Shown: one piece after another, positions 1 through 12,372 of the stretch
Position numbering within the stretch: position 1 is the stretch's first letter
Layout of the letters: the number at the start of each line of letters is the position of its first letter
Assembly: GCA_016859345.1 (NCBI GenBank)
Contig: CM029126.1
Span: 12,243,027 to 12,307,026 of the forward strand
From: Istiophorus platypterus
Taxonomy: Eukaryota; Chordata; Actinopteri; Istiophoriformes; Istiophoridae
Reading direction: 5' to 3'
Length of the DNA: 64,000 nucleotides
Notes under the pieces: model-generated
The model's input: the letters and a program-made list of their open reading frames with translations, nothing else
Told to the model about the DNA's origin: nothing
The model's database searches: none
Program-made: the position numbers and the translations under genes

Positions 1-72
1 TATGGGCCACATGAATTTTTTTTTTTAATACAGTAGAGTGCTACAAGCTTTTTATGGGTTTGAAATTAATAT

Positions 73-582
73 TTAGTCCTCGTGTTCACCTTCTTGTTCT
101 TTGCCCTTGCATTTCTTGCCTCCCTTGCCTATCTTCTTGCCGTAGTAGCATTTGGCCAGGTCACAAATACACCGACAAAACTCTCGGAAGTTGACCTCAC
201 CGTCATGGTTTTTATCGAGCATCTGCATGGCCTCCTCAATGTCATCTGCATTGATTTTACCCTTGAATATAGATTCTTAGAGTTAGACAATGAGCATGAA
301 ATGCACAAAAGCACATATAAATACTCATACAGAGTAATGTACATGTTCTGCTATCACCATTTTGGTGAATAAAAAGCAGGATAACATTTTTTTAAGAATA
401 GATGTTCATATCATGTAAATTGAGTCTGTTATGTCTCTTACTTTTAACTCAGGGCTTTGTATTTCTTGATCCAAAACCTTCTTTAACTCCTCCTTGTTCA
501 ACTTCGGCTTTCTGCTTTCATCATCAGCATACTCCAGAAATATATCTACAATGTTTGTGATGACCTGATCCAGACGAGCCAT
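73..582 (-). CDS. S100-family EF-hand calcium-binding protein (first of two)
   Basis: Two coding exons, 442-582 and 73-261, joined in phase 0, give 109 aa. Exon 1 starts at the ATG at 582, nine bases after a splice acceptor at 592-593, and ends at a GTAAGA donor. It carries the S100 N-terminal pseudo-EF-hand (residues about 5-45). Exon 2 carries a canonical EF-hand loop at residues 63-74, with D63, N65, D67, E69, N71 and E74 in the calcium-coordinating positions. The intron between the two EF-hands is the usual S100 arrangement. S100 proteins are small dimeric cytosolic calcium sensors that bind target proteins. The C-terminal tail (about residues 88-109) is unusually long, Gly/Lys-rich and then acidic. 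I cannot assign it to a particular S100 orthologue; fish have lineage-specific members. Confidence 0.88.
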
Positions 583-975
583 AGCTGAAGCCTGGAACAA
601 AGATTGAATGCGTAAGTAAAGAAGATGGTTATGAAGATCTTCGCAGGCACTGTGTGGTTAGAGACATACGTTGTAGACAAATGTTTATAGGTATATGCAT
701 AAGGTGTGAAAGTACGTGGGTCAAAATCAACACAATAAGAAGGTCTACAAGTGTTCAGAGCTACCTCCTTTGCAGAAACACAGAATAAAAGTTTAGTAAA
801 TGCATTGAAATACTCATTAAGAATATTGCCAGTATAAAGACAATATTTTGTTAGTTCCAATGCATCTTTCAAGGCTATCTTGAACCTAATGCTTAGAACC
901 TGGATTAAAAGCTACTATTTTCTTTCCTACCACAGAACTCCCTAATCCCATGTCCTGCTCTCCATCGGTACTCAC

Positions 976-1165
976 CTCTGAGTTCGAGTTCACCAGGTGT
1001 AGATAGATCAGGTCTGTGTCACCAGCTTCGTCCCAGATGATACTGTTGTCAGACTGAGGGAAAGCCTCCTCTTAAAGCTTAGACTCATGCTGTTAAACAC
1101 ACATACACACACCAGCAGTGATTCATGCCTGGGTAATGTGCCACACCCCGCCCAAATAGACTCTC
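976..1165 (-). other. Probable non-coding first exon of the first S100 gene
   Basis: On the minus strand a good splice donor (CAGAG followed by GTGAGT) ends at 976, and the next acceptor lies just before the coding ATG at 582. S100 genes usually have an untranslated first exon. The upstream boundary near 1165 is a guess, based on a TATA-like motif at 1193-1198. Confidence 0.4.
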
Positions 1166-1192
1166 CTGAATCATAGCTGTGCCATACACTAC

Positions 1193-1198
1193 TTTATA
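1193..1198 (-). promoter_or_regulatory. Candidate TATA box of the first S100 gene
   Basis: TATAAA on the minus strand, about 215 bases upstream of the splice donor that ends the proposed 5' UTR exon. Spacing is compatible with transcription starting near 1165. Inferred from position only. Confidence 0.35.
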
Positions 1199-1199
1199 A

Positions 1200-4040
1200 A
1201 CAGTACAATTTTTACATGCTGAAAGACTTCATTTATGTTACAGCTGTACAGAGAAAATGGTTGCAGTTGTTGACATTCCTTATATGCAGATGGCGGAGAC
1301 CAGCTAAGGCAGGGAAATTCTTTCTTTCACTGAGAGGCTACTCAGCGTAGCCCTCTGGAGAAAATATGACAGAGTTAATGGAAGGTTACATTGACTGGGT
1401 AGCCTTCCAAGCCAAAACGGCGAGACTGAGTCATAGCTGTGAGTGTGTGAATGTAATCTGTCCCCATGCATGTCTTTTCTATCCTGTTTACACTACACTT
1501 TTGCTAATTTTCCATATTAGCAGGTTTCCAGTTTGTAATATTTTGAAAGTTTTCCAAATTTAGTCAGTGATGGAGACTCCAGTATGTCAGTATCATTATT
1601 TAACTACCCTCACAACATTATTATTATTTTTTAAACAACTGTGGTTTTTAACAGTTTAGAAATACGCAAATAGAGCATGTTTAAACTTGGCATTACATTT
1701 CTTTGAACTGTTTGGAGTCATGTTAAATACAGCTTTGAATGCAAGCTCATAACTTAGATTGATCTGTGGCAGCAGCAGTTAAGTTTGCTGGATATGAGCC
1801 TCAGATGATGCCAGTGGGAGCTTCTCGACTGTATTTAAACATGTTTGATCCTGATGCCAGTCACTCCCATTCATCCTACTCAACTAAAATATAACTAGTT
1901 CTCCATTTTCCATTTCTCTGGTCCAGATGGCAGATAGGCAGCATTTTCCTCCCCTCTTCCCCTCTCTTGCCCCCCGCCAAGTCCCTTTTATTGTTCAGTT
2001 CAGACCATATTACTCTCACTTATTGAATACTATCAGTTTTCAGCTCACAGGGGAGGGAAAGAAAATAGAGATGGAGGATTATGTGGTGTTGATTACTAAA
2101 AAGTTAATCTATACCACACTCCGCTGATTGGGGTGTGAGTTACAGTTTCACTGCTGGAGAGGTTCTGTACCTCTGCAGTGGTAAGTCTGCACCACGGGCA
2201 TGCATGCAGATTGGATTAGAAAAGGTTACCTATTAAATAGAAATAGCTTTTAACTCCCTTTTTAATATTTGATAACCATCTGGTGTAACTGTTTTTAAAA
2301 AAAAATATTTTAAAGATAAAAAAAAAAAATATGACGGGGAAGTCCTCACCTATTCAAGTGATAAAAAATCCAACAGCAAAAAAAAAAAAAAAGTGTTAGG
2401 ACAATTTTTTACATAAAAGCCATGAGTCATCAAGCAATGGAAAGAGCTTTCTTGAAATAATTGAGTTTGTTTAAAGTGTGTATTGAAATTATGGGTTTGG
2501 AATAAGGGTACACTGTGTTTGGCACAAAACAATGTGGAAATGTGGTAACAGGTTTTCCAATAGTCAAGTAAATTTTTGCTTGTACTTATACCTCCAAGTC
2601 TTAAAGGTATTAAGGAGGGAAAGGCAGCTCAGAAAAGAAACAATTCAAACTCAGCTTAATACTCCTGAAGAAACAACTAAATTGTAAATCTAACTGACTG
2701 CACTGTCCAACAACAGCAACCCGCATCTCCTCCATTCAGCTGAATTAATGCAAAGAACATTTTTTTCTATTTTAAAGTCTGGCCTGATACCCTGACTAAC
2801 ACCTGGAAATTTTTAACTTCTATGAAAAATTATCTACCCTCATTGGGATTGGCAAGTGGGGGAAGAGCTGCCAGACCCTCTCAGTGGATCTCAGGGAGTT
2901 CCAGGACATCTAGTGGCGAATCCGTGGCAGTACATGACCTCCTGCTTTAAGGACCAGTTCACCAATTTTATCACCAACTTCAGCACTTGTTACAGGCTGA
3001 TATGTCGACCAAGCAATGACCAAAAAAAACTCTCACTTTTATTCGGTGAAGAATGTTTAGAAATGAGTAAGAATGCGGCCTTGTGAGACCTTGTGGTATC
3101 ACAAGTGCTTTTCATTTCCATTGTCCCTCAGAATTGACTCCCTGAACAATAGCTCTGTTTTTTGGAAAGATATGACGCCTTTGATAAAGTCCAATCGGGC
3201 TTTCGTTTAAGACCATACTGGAGCCAAATTACAAATAGTTTAAAATGATGCAAAAATAGCAACAAAATCAGCATGCACAAGACACGCAACAAGCAAAACT
3301 CATGCAATGCGGGGGGAAAAAACAAAACACAGATGCAACAGTACTACGACCGCATCCACCAACCAGTTCCAACAGCCAGTAGTACAGAGCGACAGAACAT
3401 ACATGAAAAATACTGTAATCTCCACATTTTACACACTTTAGCAATAAAACATACTTAAATATAAATTATATTCTGATGTAATCATAATTCTGAAAAAGGT
3501 AAAGTGTTCTGTTATTCAAATGACTGATTTGGCATCATTTAATATCATTCTCCCTGGTCTTTAGAGTATGTTGGTGTAACTGGGACCGTCCTTGACAGTT
3601 TGTCTCTTTTTTGTCAGGAGCCAGTGCTCTGTTGGTACTGGCAATTTAATGCCCTCACCTGCCCAGCTAAACAAGGCGTCTGCTCCAGAGCTCTATACAT
3701 TTGCTCTTATTTTGTTATCGTGCTTATATCGTGGTTACCTTATAGGTTTGCATTAAAACCTTGGTTACTTATTTAGTTGTCTTAAGTGCTTGTCTTTAAA
3801 TTTCAGCAGTGACAATATGAAGCAGCATTTCTTTTGCACTGAGCATCCCCAGCACACAGTATACATTGTAAACCTGACAGGGGCGATGAACTGCATATTC
3901 ATTAGACCTTTTCCAGGGAACGACGAGTATCCATTTAGCTTCCTCAGTTTCATGGTCTTGATGTTGTGCATGCTGGCTCACAGTCACACTGTCATGTCTT
4001 ACTGGGACACTTGAGTAGAAAATATCTGCTGAACATAAAG
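1200..4040. other. Intergenic DNA, no gene seen
   Basis: AT-rich sequence between the first S100 promoter and a LINE fragment. Only short ORFs occur on both strands and none resembles a known protein. Poly-A runs lie near 2297-2306 and 2377-2391. I see nothing else that can be supported. Confidence 0.5.
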
Positions 4041-4049
4041 CAAATTTCA

Positions 4050-5060
4050 AGGATGCCTTTTTTCACCTGCGTAATATCACAAAAATCAGGCACATCCTTT
4101 CTCAAAATGACGCAGAAAAACTAGTACATGCTTTTGTTACTTCTTGGCTCAATTATTGCCACTCCTTATTATCAGGCTGACCCAATAAGACATTAAATAG
4201 TCTCCAGCTGACTCAGAATGCTGCTGCCAGAGTACTGACAAGAACCAGAATAAGAGCTCATATATCATCTGTGCTAGCTTCTCTGCATTGGCTCCCTTTG
4301 AAATCCAGAATACAATTTAAAATCCTCCTCGCCTACAAAGCCCTTAATGGGCAGGCACCATCCTGTCTTAAAGAGTGCTTAGTACCTCACTATCCCATGA
4401 GAACAGTACACTCCCAGAATACAGGCCTACTTGTGGTTCTTAGAGTCTCCACAAGCAGAATGTTATCAGGCTCTTCTACTGTGGAACCATCTTCCAGTTT
4501 GGGTACGGGAGGCAAACACCCTCTCCACATTTAAGAGTCAGCTTAAATCCTTCCTCTTTGATATAGTTTATGGTTAGAACTGGCTCAGCATTAGCTCAAG
4601 CCATCCCCTCACTGTACTGCTATAGGCCTAGACTGCTAGGGGACTTCCCATGATGCACCAAGCTTTCCTTTCCTCCACCTCCTCCTCTCTCCCTGTTCAC
4701 ATTAACACCTCAAAAATGCTTGTTACTAACTGTCCTTCCTCTCTCCCGCAGTTTTGTGCTTCCTCGTCTCTCTCCTCTCGTCACTTTCTGCAGGTTTTTC
4801 TGATGCTGCAGAGTCTGGATCCATGGCTGCAGACCATCTACTGCCCCATGAGCATGATCAACACCCTCTGCTTTAATGAATATGGTTACCACTGTTACCA
4901 TTTCATCTGGACCTAGTATGAATATTATTAGCCCTGTTAGTACAACTATAGTATATATAGCTATTGGTCCCATTATTGTGTTATGCTCTCTCTCCTCCCT
5001 CCTGCCTCCCATCTCTTTCTCTCTCACACCCTATGAATGTGTTCTTGTTGAATGATTGCT
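4050..5060 (+). mobile_element. Decayed 3' end of a LINE (non-LTR retrotransposon), L2-like
   Basis: The plus strand from about 4190 encodes a broken version of the C-terminal reverse-transcriptase region common in fish LINEs. It reads AAARVLTRTRIRAH, then ASLHWLPLKSRIQFKILLAY, then KALNGQAPSCLKECL, and is interrupted by frameshifts and stops afterwards. The following 3' untranslated part (about 4620-4900), with CT-rich stretches and a purine-rich core, also looks like the tail of this widespread teleost family. It is 5'-truncated, so it is a dead copy. The clade (L2 rather than Rex1) is assigned from memory. Confidence 0.7.
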
Positions 5061-5890
5061 GGTCACCTTATGCACTGCAGTGTACTACATATTTTGGCTG
5101 CACTTAAACATTAATTCAGGTTTTTCATATAGAGCACTTTCCTCCAACTTACATCTGTGGATTTCTATGTTAGTTGATGCATTTTCAATGAAGTGCCCAT
5201 GGGTGTAGTATGTTTAAACTTGGGATAAAGCCCCCTAATGCCGCATATGTGCAATAACAAGAATGTACACGTAAGCTGAAAACCCACATGAATGAGCAGT
5301 TTGGAATCTAAACTGGAGGAGTGTCATGACAGAAACACCACCAACTCCAAAAACAATAACCTTCCAACCCTCCGAAATTTTTTAAGCACTTATAAGCTTA
5401 TTTGTTTGGCACAAGCCTCACCTTAACACTGAGCTCCTAGCATAGATGCAAGCACCCAAATTTAGTCCTTGGAGCACACATATCTGATTCAAGCACATTC
5501 CCATATTGAACCATTTACATACTATATGAAAAATGATTTCTTAGCTGAGTAATTCAACAGGATTTATGAGTGGAATGATGTGGATCAGATGTGAAGTCAT
5601 CAATATTCTCTAGACTTTCTGAGGTATTTTCTTGCATTGGTAGAACTCTTCTATATTATAATGGTTCCAGGTGAGATAGGTGGCACAGAGCATGTAAAAC
5701 TTTAGCAAAATTTTCTCTAACCAGATGACAGCTTCATCAAGAATTAGAAGAAAAAGTATTTGTGCAACATAGACTAAGAGAGTAATCAGACAGAGTAACA
5801 GGGTGAAATCATTTCAAAAGTAGTTTTACTTGCAAATCTGGCACATTTGTGCTACAAAAAAACCCCATCATCATTTCCCCCAAATATTTG
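5060..5890. other. Intergenic DNA and 3' flank of the second S100 gene
   Basis: AT-rich, with no ORF worth reporting. The part nearest 5894 is expected to be the 3' UTR of the minus-strand S100 gene; I could not place its poly(A) signal. Confidence 0.4.
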
Positions 5891-5894
5891 CCCA

Positions 5895-6317
5895 TCACTT
5901 CTTGCCCTTCTTCACATGGAGCACGTAACACTTTTCACAGGCCATTGAGAGGCCAACGACCAGGGGAATGAATTCTTCAAAGTCCAACTTATCATCTTTG
6001 TTTTGGTCCAAATCTTTCATGATGCGATCAATGACATTAGGGTTTTTCTGGCTCTGAAAGAAAGTTACAGAGAGTCAAGTTAAGGGTGTAAAGTTAAAGT
6101 AAGAGCAATAACTTATGTGTGCACATCGATGGGTATCAAGGTTGGAGATCAAATTTGATAAAAATCAGAGGATCCTTACTTTCAGGAAGGTGGGTAACTC
6201 ATTCTCAATTAGTTTTTTCAGTTCTTTCTTGCTTAAGGTCTTCCCATCGCTATCTTGGCTGGCATAGCGGTGGAAAACCTCAATCATGGACTCCATGCTT
6301 TTCTCCAAATCAGTCAT
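5895..6317 (-). CDS. S100-family EF-hand calcium-binding protein (second of two)
   Basis: Coding exons 6180-6317 and 5895-6053 join in phase 0 to give 98 aa, a typical S100 length. The start is the ATG at 6317, shortly downstream of a splice acceptor preceded by a pyrimidine tract; an in-frame ATG further upstream lies in the intron. Residues 1-46 form the S100-type N-terminal EF-hand. The second EF-hand loop spans residues 62-73, with D62, N64, D66, K68, D70 and E73, so calcium binding is plausible. The tail ends in a basic KKGKK. Its exon structure equals that of the S100 gene 5 kb away, so the two are probably tandem relatives, though clearly diverged. The specific orthologue is not assigned. 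Confidence 0.88.
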
Positions 6318-7463
6318 GGCTCCAGAAATGGTTGCTGAAAGTGGAAAAGACAAGTCTTGATATAAACTTCTCTATACTTACCTAACAGCTATATAAAGTT
6401 ACTTTGCAGAATAACATTATAACATTACAACACTAAAGGTTTCTGCACTTTAAAGTGCTCTATACTCATTTATTATCATGTACAGAAGTGTTTTTATATA
6501 TTTTTATACCTTTATATATTTTAGATATTTATAATTTTGACCTAACCCTGTGCTGCTATATTGCTGCTGCTGAACAAGGTTTTGTTGTATTTTTATTTGC
6601 GATAACAATAAAGTATATTACTATCCATCTATCTATCTAACATTTTACATATAGCATAAGCATAAAGAATAGTGCCCTGCTATAGTTTCAACTATCAAGC
6701 AGATTATAAACAGGCTTAGACCTCAATTTGCACCTGGAACTCTTGCGATATTCAAATAGCCTGCTTTTATAAATCAGAATAAAACACATTATATATATAA
6801 GAATATGATTTCATTATAAAATAGAACTTTTTATTACTGTTCAATTTTAACTTTTCATGGCTGACTAACACTGGGGCATTGCTACGCTAACTTTTCTGCA
6901 AAGGATGAGGTTACAATCAAGCAGGAGGTTTCAGTGTTTAATCTAAAACTAACACATTGTTAAGAGAGGATGTATCTGTTGGTTTACTGGCACTCAAAGC
7001 AAATTCTTTGGATATTAGCCATCATTTCCTGGCACATAAGCTGAAATCCTTATCTAAATGACCCCACTCTGTTTTTCTCTCCATCCCTCCCTTTTATTTA
7101 ACCTTTTATGGCTTGAGTTTCATGAAAAAAAAAAAAAAACGAGGAATGGCTGAAAGAAATGCTTGACAAAGAAGAGAAATAACAGAGGGCCAGTTGCTAC
7201 TTGTCAGAGGAGGAAAGTCTCATGTAATACACCAACAACGCCCAAGCTCATGCCAGAAAAACATGCTGAAGTTTTAACGACTGAATTTAAACTGTGAAAC
7301 AGGCAGCTTTCGGCCAAACTTGGGCCAAACTGAGATGAACAATCTTTAGTCTCCAGTGGAAATTGTTTTCTGTATGAACTTGCACAACTTTAAAAAGAAC
7401 ATGAGACAACAATTCAAAAAAAGAGGAGCAAGTATTCAAATAGTGAACTTATAGTGAACTTAC

Positions 7464-7545
7464 CAGGACACAAAAAGGCAGAAACGGTGGGTTGAGGCTC
7501 AGTGAAGAATGCAGGGGCTCACAGAGAGTTTATCCAGGAACTTAT
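7464..7545 (-). other. Probable non-coding first exon of the second S100 gene
   Basis: A strong minus-strand splice donor (TCCTG followed by GTAAGT) ends at 7464, and the next acceptor precedes the coding exon at 6317. This is the usual S100 layout with an untranslated first exon. The outer boundary is uncertain. Confidence 0.4.
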
Positions 7546-7549
7546 TGTC

Positions 7550-9370
7550 AGCAAGGCAACACCCATAAATGATGGGAGGGAGAGGGAGGGATACAGAGAC
7601 ATTAGGCAGAGGGAGAGAGAGGGGTGATGTCTTTTCTAAAACAGAGCTTTTAAGCAGAAACTCCCATGTCTAGAAATTGTGCAACAGAAAAGTCCAAAAA
7701 GATACATTAGCAAATTCAAGTTTTTTGCCAAACTTTGACACACAAAGTTGTTGCAATGTTTTTCATGATCAAACAATTAAAGTGGCAATGGTACAGCTAA
7801 ATGACAGAAAGCAGTGAAATAACATAAGATACTGGGACATGTTGAATGTAGACAGGCTTAGGACTTTATCTTAGACTTCTGTTGTTGAAAGTAACATAGC
7901 GGTCTGGGCTCTTGTGATTTCTTTTGATCCAGTATTATATTATATATACTATAATACATATATTAAATTAATTGTGTTTTCATTTATTTCCAGGCCTTGT
8001 CTGATTACAAACAAGCAATTTGAACAAAATTGATCTTAACTCTGATTAAAATGAGACAGGCAGTTAAGGCATATTGAACATCCTCTTTAAAGCCTTTATT
8101 TATCTAGGTAAGTTTCATTCTCTTTTTTCAGCTCCACCCTGTAAACACTATCAGTCACACCTGGGAACAGACCAGGACAACCGGACCAGGATCTGTTGGC
8201 CACTGAGCAACTCCACTGGAAACAGTTGGGCGCTCAATAATTGCTCAAGTGCACTCAGGTTCCTCCACCCAGATTAATATCATGGTAAGTGAATACGGGT
8301 CAGGCCCTTTTCCATAACTTTTAGGCCACCAATGCCCCTGAAATGTATATAAAAGTAAAATAGAGCAAAATATAAACATCAACAAATTATAACAGAATTT
8401 TTGACATACGCTTGTTTCTGGTTAAGTTTTATCACTTCACAGAGCATCACCATGATATGATAAGAATAAACAACCATCATCCTCCCTTTTTTGAAGCAGA
8501 CAGCATCACTTTGGGGCAACTTCATGTTGACATGCTCTGAAATGGTCTTGAGTTTTAAACACTCAGCTTCTGGGACATATCAACAGGAAACAACATCTAT
8601 CAATATTCTTACTGTAAAATTACATTTTAAGGGATAGAACATTGCTGTGTACATATAAACTATACATTTTAGGATTATAATTAGTCTATAATCAAAGTAA
8701 GACTTTTGTGCAGCATGTCTGTTCTTTTCTCTCATGGCCCAGGACCATGAACCATCTTCAGTTGAGATCATTTGTCAGGGACAGTTTGTGGGCGAAGGAT
8801 ACAAGCATGTTACAGTTCTCCCTGCCTTGTCTTTCCCTAAACGTTTATCCACCAGCTCACAATTCTTAGATAGCACCACACCTAGCGAAATAAACAGAAT
8901 AACATTTGCAAACTGAATAGGGTTTGACAAAGAAAAACAGTACATTCAAAGTGTTTTACAGAGTTTAATAACAAAATGACTTAAACAAAAAGAGCCTTGA
9001 CATGCTGATGAATATACAAACAACATGACGAGATGAATGAATCACTTTGCAACCAGTGTAAAAAAACAGTGCTGAGGAAAAGATTTTTCATGGAATGTAG
9101 ATATCTGTCTAGCTATACTTTATGGCCTTATTTACATTATGCCAAGAACATTTATCCTTGATTCAAATTAGGGATCACTGTTAAAAAAAAAATAATAATA
9201 TAATTTTCACAGAAATATTACTAAACCAATTTTTTAAAAAGTCTATGGAAAAAACACAAGGGGTCAAGTTTTTAAGAAAATATTGTGATAAACTGTGAAA
9301 CTGCTGTGTTGCAATGGCCATCAGCACCTGGATAATATTGACTGGTAACTTGATTCAAGTGAGATTCAAC
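7550..9370. other. Intergenic DNA and 3' UTR of krtcap2
   Basis: No coding exon recognised. The part adjoining 9377 (to about 8950) is likely the 3' UTR of the minus-strand krtcap2; a TTTAAT (ATTAAA on the minus strand) near 8963 could be its poly(A) signal. The remainder is AT-rich without clear structure. Confidence 0.4.
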
Positions 9371-9377
9371 AGACTCA

Positions 9378-11139
9378 TCAGTTCTTCCTCTTGCTTTTGC
9401 TGGCAGCTTTGGCCTGTGTTACTGCGGGAACAGCTGCTTGGTAGAGGGCGGCAGATACTTTGTTGATGTAGTACAGGGCGAAGAGGGAGAAGATAAGGCT
9501 GGACAAAAAGGAAGGCAAAGAAAGGAAAACAGTTTAAATATATAAATACATTTAGATTAACTGTGTAGTATGAAGCTGAAGACAGCATTTGTGATCCAAT
9601 AGAGGTGCTGTCACTTACCATGTGGTGACACAGACACGGTGTACCAGACCAGAAGCAAACAGTGACAGGCACAAGCACAGCAGAACTGTAAGTTGAGAGA
9701 ATGAATAATGCAAATTAGGATCAGAACCTGAATGATATATCACAGGACTTATTTTCTGGCCTTTTAACATACAAGGATTTACATGCTGTTTTTAAGATAG
9801 TTTATTAAAATCACTGACCACATGTGTGAAAGAAGGGTAAATTTCTATTGAGAAAAGGCTGTCATGGCGTTGTTTGGATATGAATTATAATCGAGAATGG
9901 TAATGTTTCAATGTAAGCTGAGCTCACATGTGCCTCAGCAAACCATAGGAGGAATATGAGGCTAATCAACACACTATGCTAGCTGCATGAGTTTGTTTGC
10001 AGTGCTGTCATCACTTACTCTCAGGGAAGATCTTGGCTTGGAATCCCTTCCCGAAAATCAGGTTTTCCAGATTATTAAATGCCTGGAAGAAACGTTAAGG
10101 CTGGATACTACATGACAGCATTTATTTCTATCTACGTTACAGATGAATTAAGGTCCTCTTTTTTTTTTTTTTTTTAAAACAATGCTACACCCTTCTGGGG
10201 TTTTAGTACGCAAAGGAAAAAACAACACTATGAGATTTTAAATAACAAACAGCTATTGTACAGCATGCATAAAAATAATTGATAAGAGGAGTCTTGTAAC
10301 AAGGGTCGAAGCAGTTCAATTCATAATACCAGCAGAAGGATACAGTGAGGGAGCAGATGAAGAGGACTGAGCCCAGGAAACCTCCCAGGATGGTGAGCCA
10401 CTCGGTAGAGCCCAGCTGCTTACTGAACATCTGCATCCCAGCAAACACCAGCACTGACAGCAGACTGGACAGCACTAGTGAGGTGCCTGTGTTCACCGCT
10501 ACAAAAAAAAGGCCAGAGGTTACAGAAAATCTCGGGCTAGTCGACTTACTGGAGTTAATGGAGTTTCATAAACATAACCTAGACTAGATACATAAAGGAT
10601 CCCATTCAGCTATTCCTAATGAGAACAGGTCTTAGCTAGTGTCTAGTTTTAAGATTGAAAGAGCACATGCTGGGTCGACTTTTCTGCCTGGCATCTTCAT
10701 TTCAGTTGCAATATCATCAACTTGGGGGCTCTGCCATTTTATAGATTTAATTAAATATCAGCTCTTTTATGCGGAGTAGCTTTATGGCCCGACTCTTCCC
10801 AACGCAAAGCCACGTCAGTGTTCGCACACAAACATTTCCGACACGTAGCCGTTAGCTTCACGCAACACAGTAACTAGCAAAATGAAGCCCCTGGCGATAT
10901 AACACGCAACATATACATATACAAATACATTAATACCGAGACTGGATCTTGTTGCTGATGAAGAGAAATCGCACAGAGTGAACGTTTCTGCCACTTTCAT
11001 TCACCAAGCGTAGCATACTTCTAAACGTTAGCTCGACCGCAGAACTGGACGCTAACATCTTAAAATATCTATGCAAATACAAACTAGCTTCCAAAGAAAA
11101 TTGCTCGACCGATGAATTAATCGTGCAACACATACCCAT
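9378..11139 (-). CDS. krtcap2: Keratinocyte-associated protein 2, oligosaccharyltransferase subunit
   Basis: Five coding exons: 11136-11139, 10344-10498, 10019-10082, 9619-9685 and 9378-9498. All have GT/AG sites and the frame is kept, giving 136 aa, the same length I recall for human KRTCAP2. Diagnostic stretches are MAVNTGTS at the N-terminus, MQMFSKQLGSTEWLTILGG, NNLENLIFGKGFQAKIFPE, and a C-terminal basic tail ending KSKRKN. Several hydrophobic segments fit the multi-spanning ER membrane protein. The family is a subunit of the STT3A form of oligosaccharyltransferase, which N-glycosylates nascent chains at the translocon. The first coding exon has only four bases (ATGG), so the start codon is split off from the rest of the protein. 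In human the gene also neighbours TRIM46. Confidence 0.96.
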
Positions 11140-12085
11140 GATCCAATGTTTAAATTAGAGTCCCGGTAAGGAAACGGGGGTTAAGTGAATTTAATTTCTC
11201 TGAGCCAGCGAAACGTCCCGGCCCTAGGAACCAAAAGCTTCACCACCCGGTCTACTTGACAGGTGGGACCGGTGGGCGGAGACGACCGGCTCTTCTGCAT
11301 CATGTCTCAGATTTGTCTTTATTTATGGCCAATCCTGATTAAAACTACTCCTTATGTTTCCGTTTAAAACCAAAAAAATATATCACCCTTACCTTAATGT
11401 TTTGCAGCAGTTATCTCTGCGGACTCTCCCTGTAGGAGAATCTGGTATTTGCTAATAATTACATATAATGATATATTCTTTGTCTTAACAAAACGAGGTC
11501 GCCTCCTCACTACAAACAATGTTATTACGCACAATATGTTATCAAAAATATCCCTCATAAGTCCGTTACCACTCGACGGCACATAACGATTAAAGGAGAC
11601 GTCCTTCATACAGATGTAATAATGTGGTATTTCCTCTTCATACATCAAAACCACTAAACCCCACAGAAAAAGAAAGCTGAGAATGTGTACGTTACCTTTA
11701 AGGTCTTTATTTAATATTTTTTTCCTGTTGTTTTGAGGTCTTTGTGTATTTTAGCTCTAAAATTCTTTATTAAAAAAACAATTATATAGAAATATTTGTT
11801 TAACTCATAAATATTTTATTCTTTGCCTACTATTCTTGCCCTTTGCATTCTGTACACTGAACTTATTTATATAGTAAAATAAGGTTATGTACTAACCTAC
11901 CAATCACAAATTTCAATGGACATTGAATTAAAATGGATGGGGGTGAGGGTCTGCTAAAATGAAGGAGGCAGTAATTGTACATGCATTCTGAAAAACATGT
12001 ACCTGGAAGGCCAAACAGACCAGAGGGCCAAAGACTATATACCAAAAAGAAAATACAACTGACAGTTTAAAAAACAAATTGTACA
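11140..12085. other. krtcap2 upstream region and intergenic DNA
   Basis: The start-proximal part (about 11140-11300) is GC-richer and probably holds the krtcap2 5' UTR and promoter. The rest is AT-rich, with no coding exon recognised, up to the presumed tmem107 polyadenylation site. Confidence 0.4.
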
Positions 12086-12088
12086 AGA

Positions 12089-12094
12089 TTTATT
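12089..12094 (-). terminator. tmem107: Candidate poly(A) signal of tmem107
   Basis: AATAAA on the minus strand, about 280 bases beyond the tmem107 stop codon. It is the first such hexamer downstream and implies a short 3' UTR. Confidence 0.5.
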
Positions 12095-12372
12095 TGGGAT
12101 TAAATTTAGCATTCTAAGACTTTTCATAGAAATCTGACAAACAGAAAGAGAACAAGAGAAAACTACATAAATGTTAACTGACAAATAAGCAGTTATTTTA
12201 GACAAATTTACAAAAACAGTTGCAACTGACATTACAAAAACATTGTTTTAAAAAAACATGGAGAAAAAGTGGTTTGTATATTTCTTTGATGTTTGTTGGT
12301 TTTGCCGTTGACACACTGAGACAGATGTCCATACTCTCACTATTTTGTAGCACTTCACATCAAGACTGTCTT

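Noticed and set aside
4271..4534. 87-residue plus-strand open frame
   Set aside because: It is a surviving piece of LINE reverse-transcriptase C-terminus, not a host gene.
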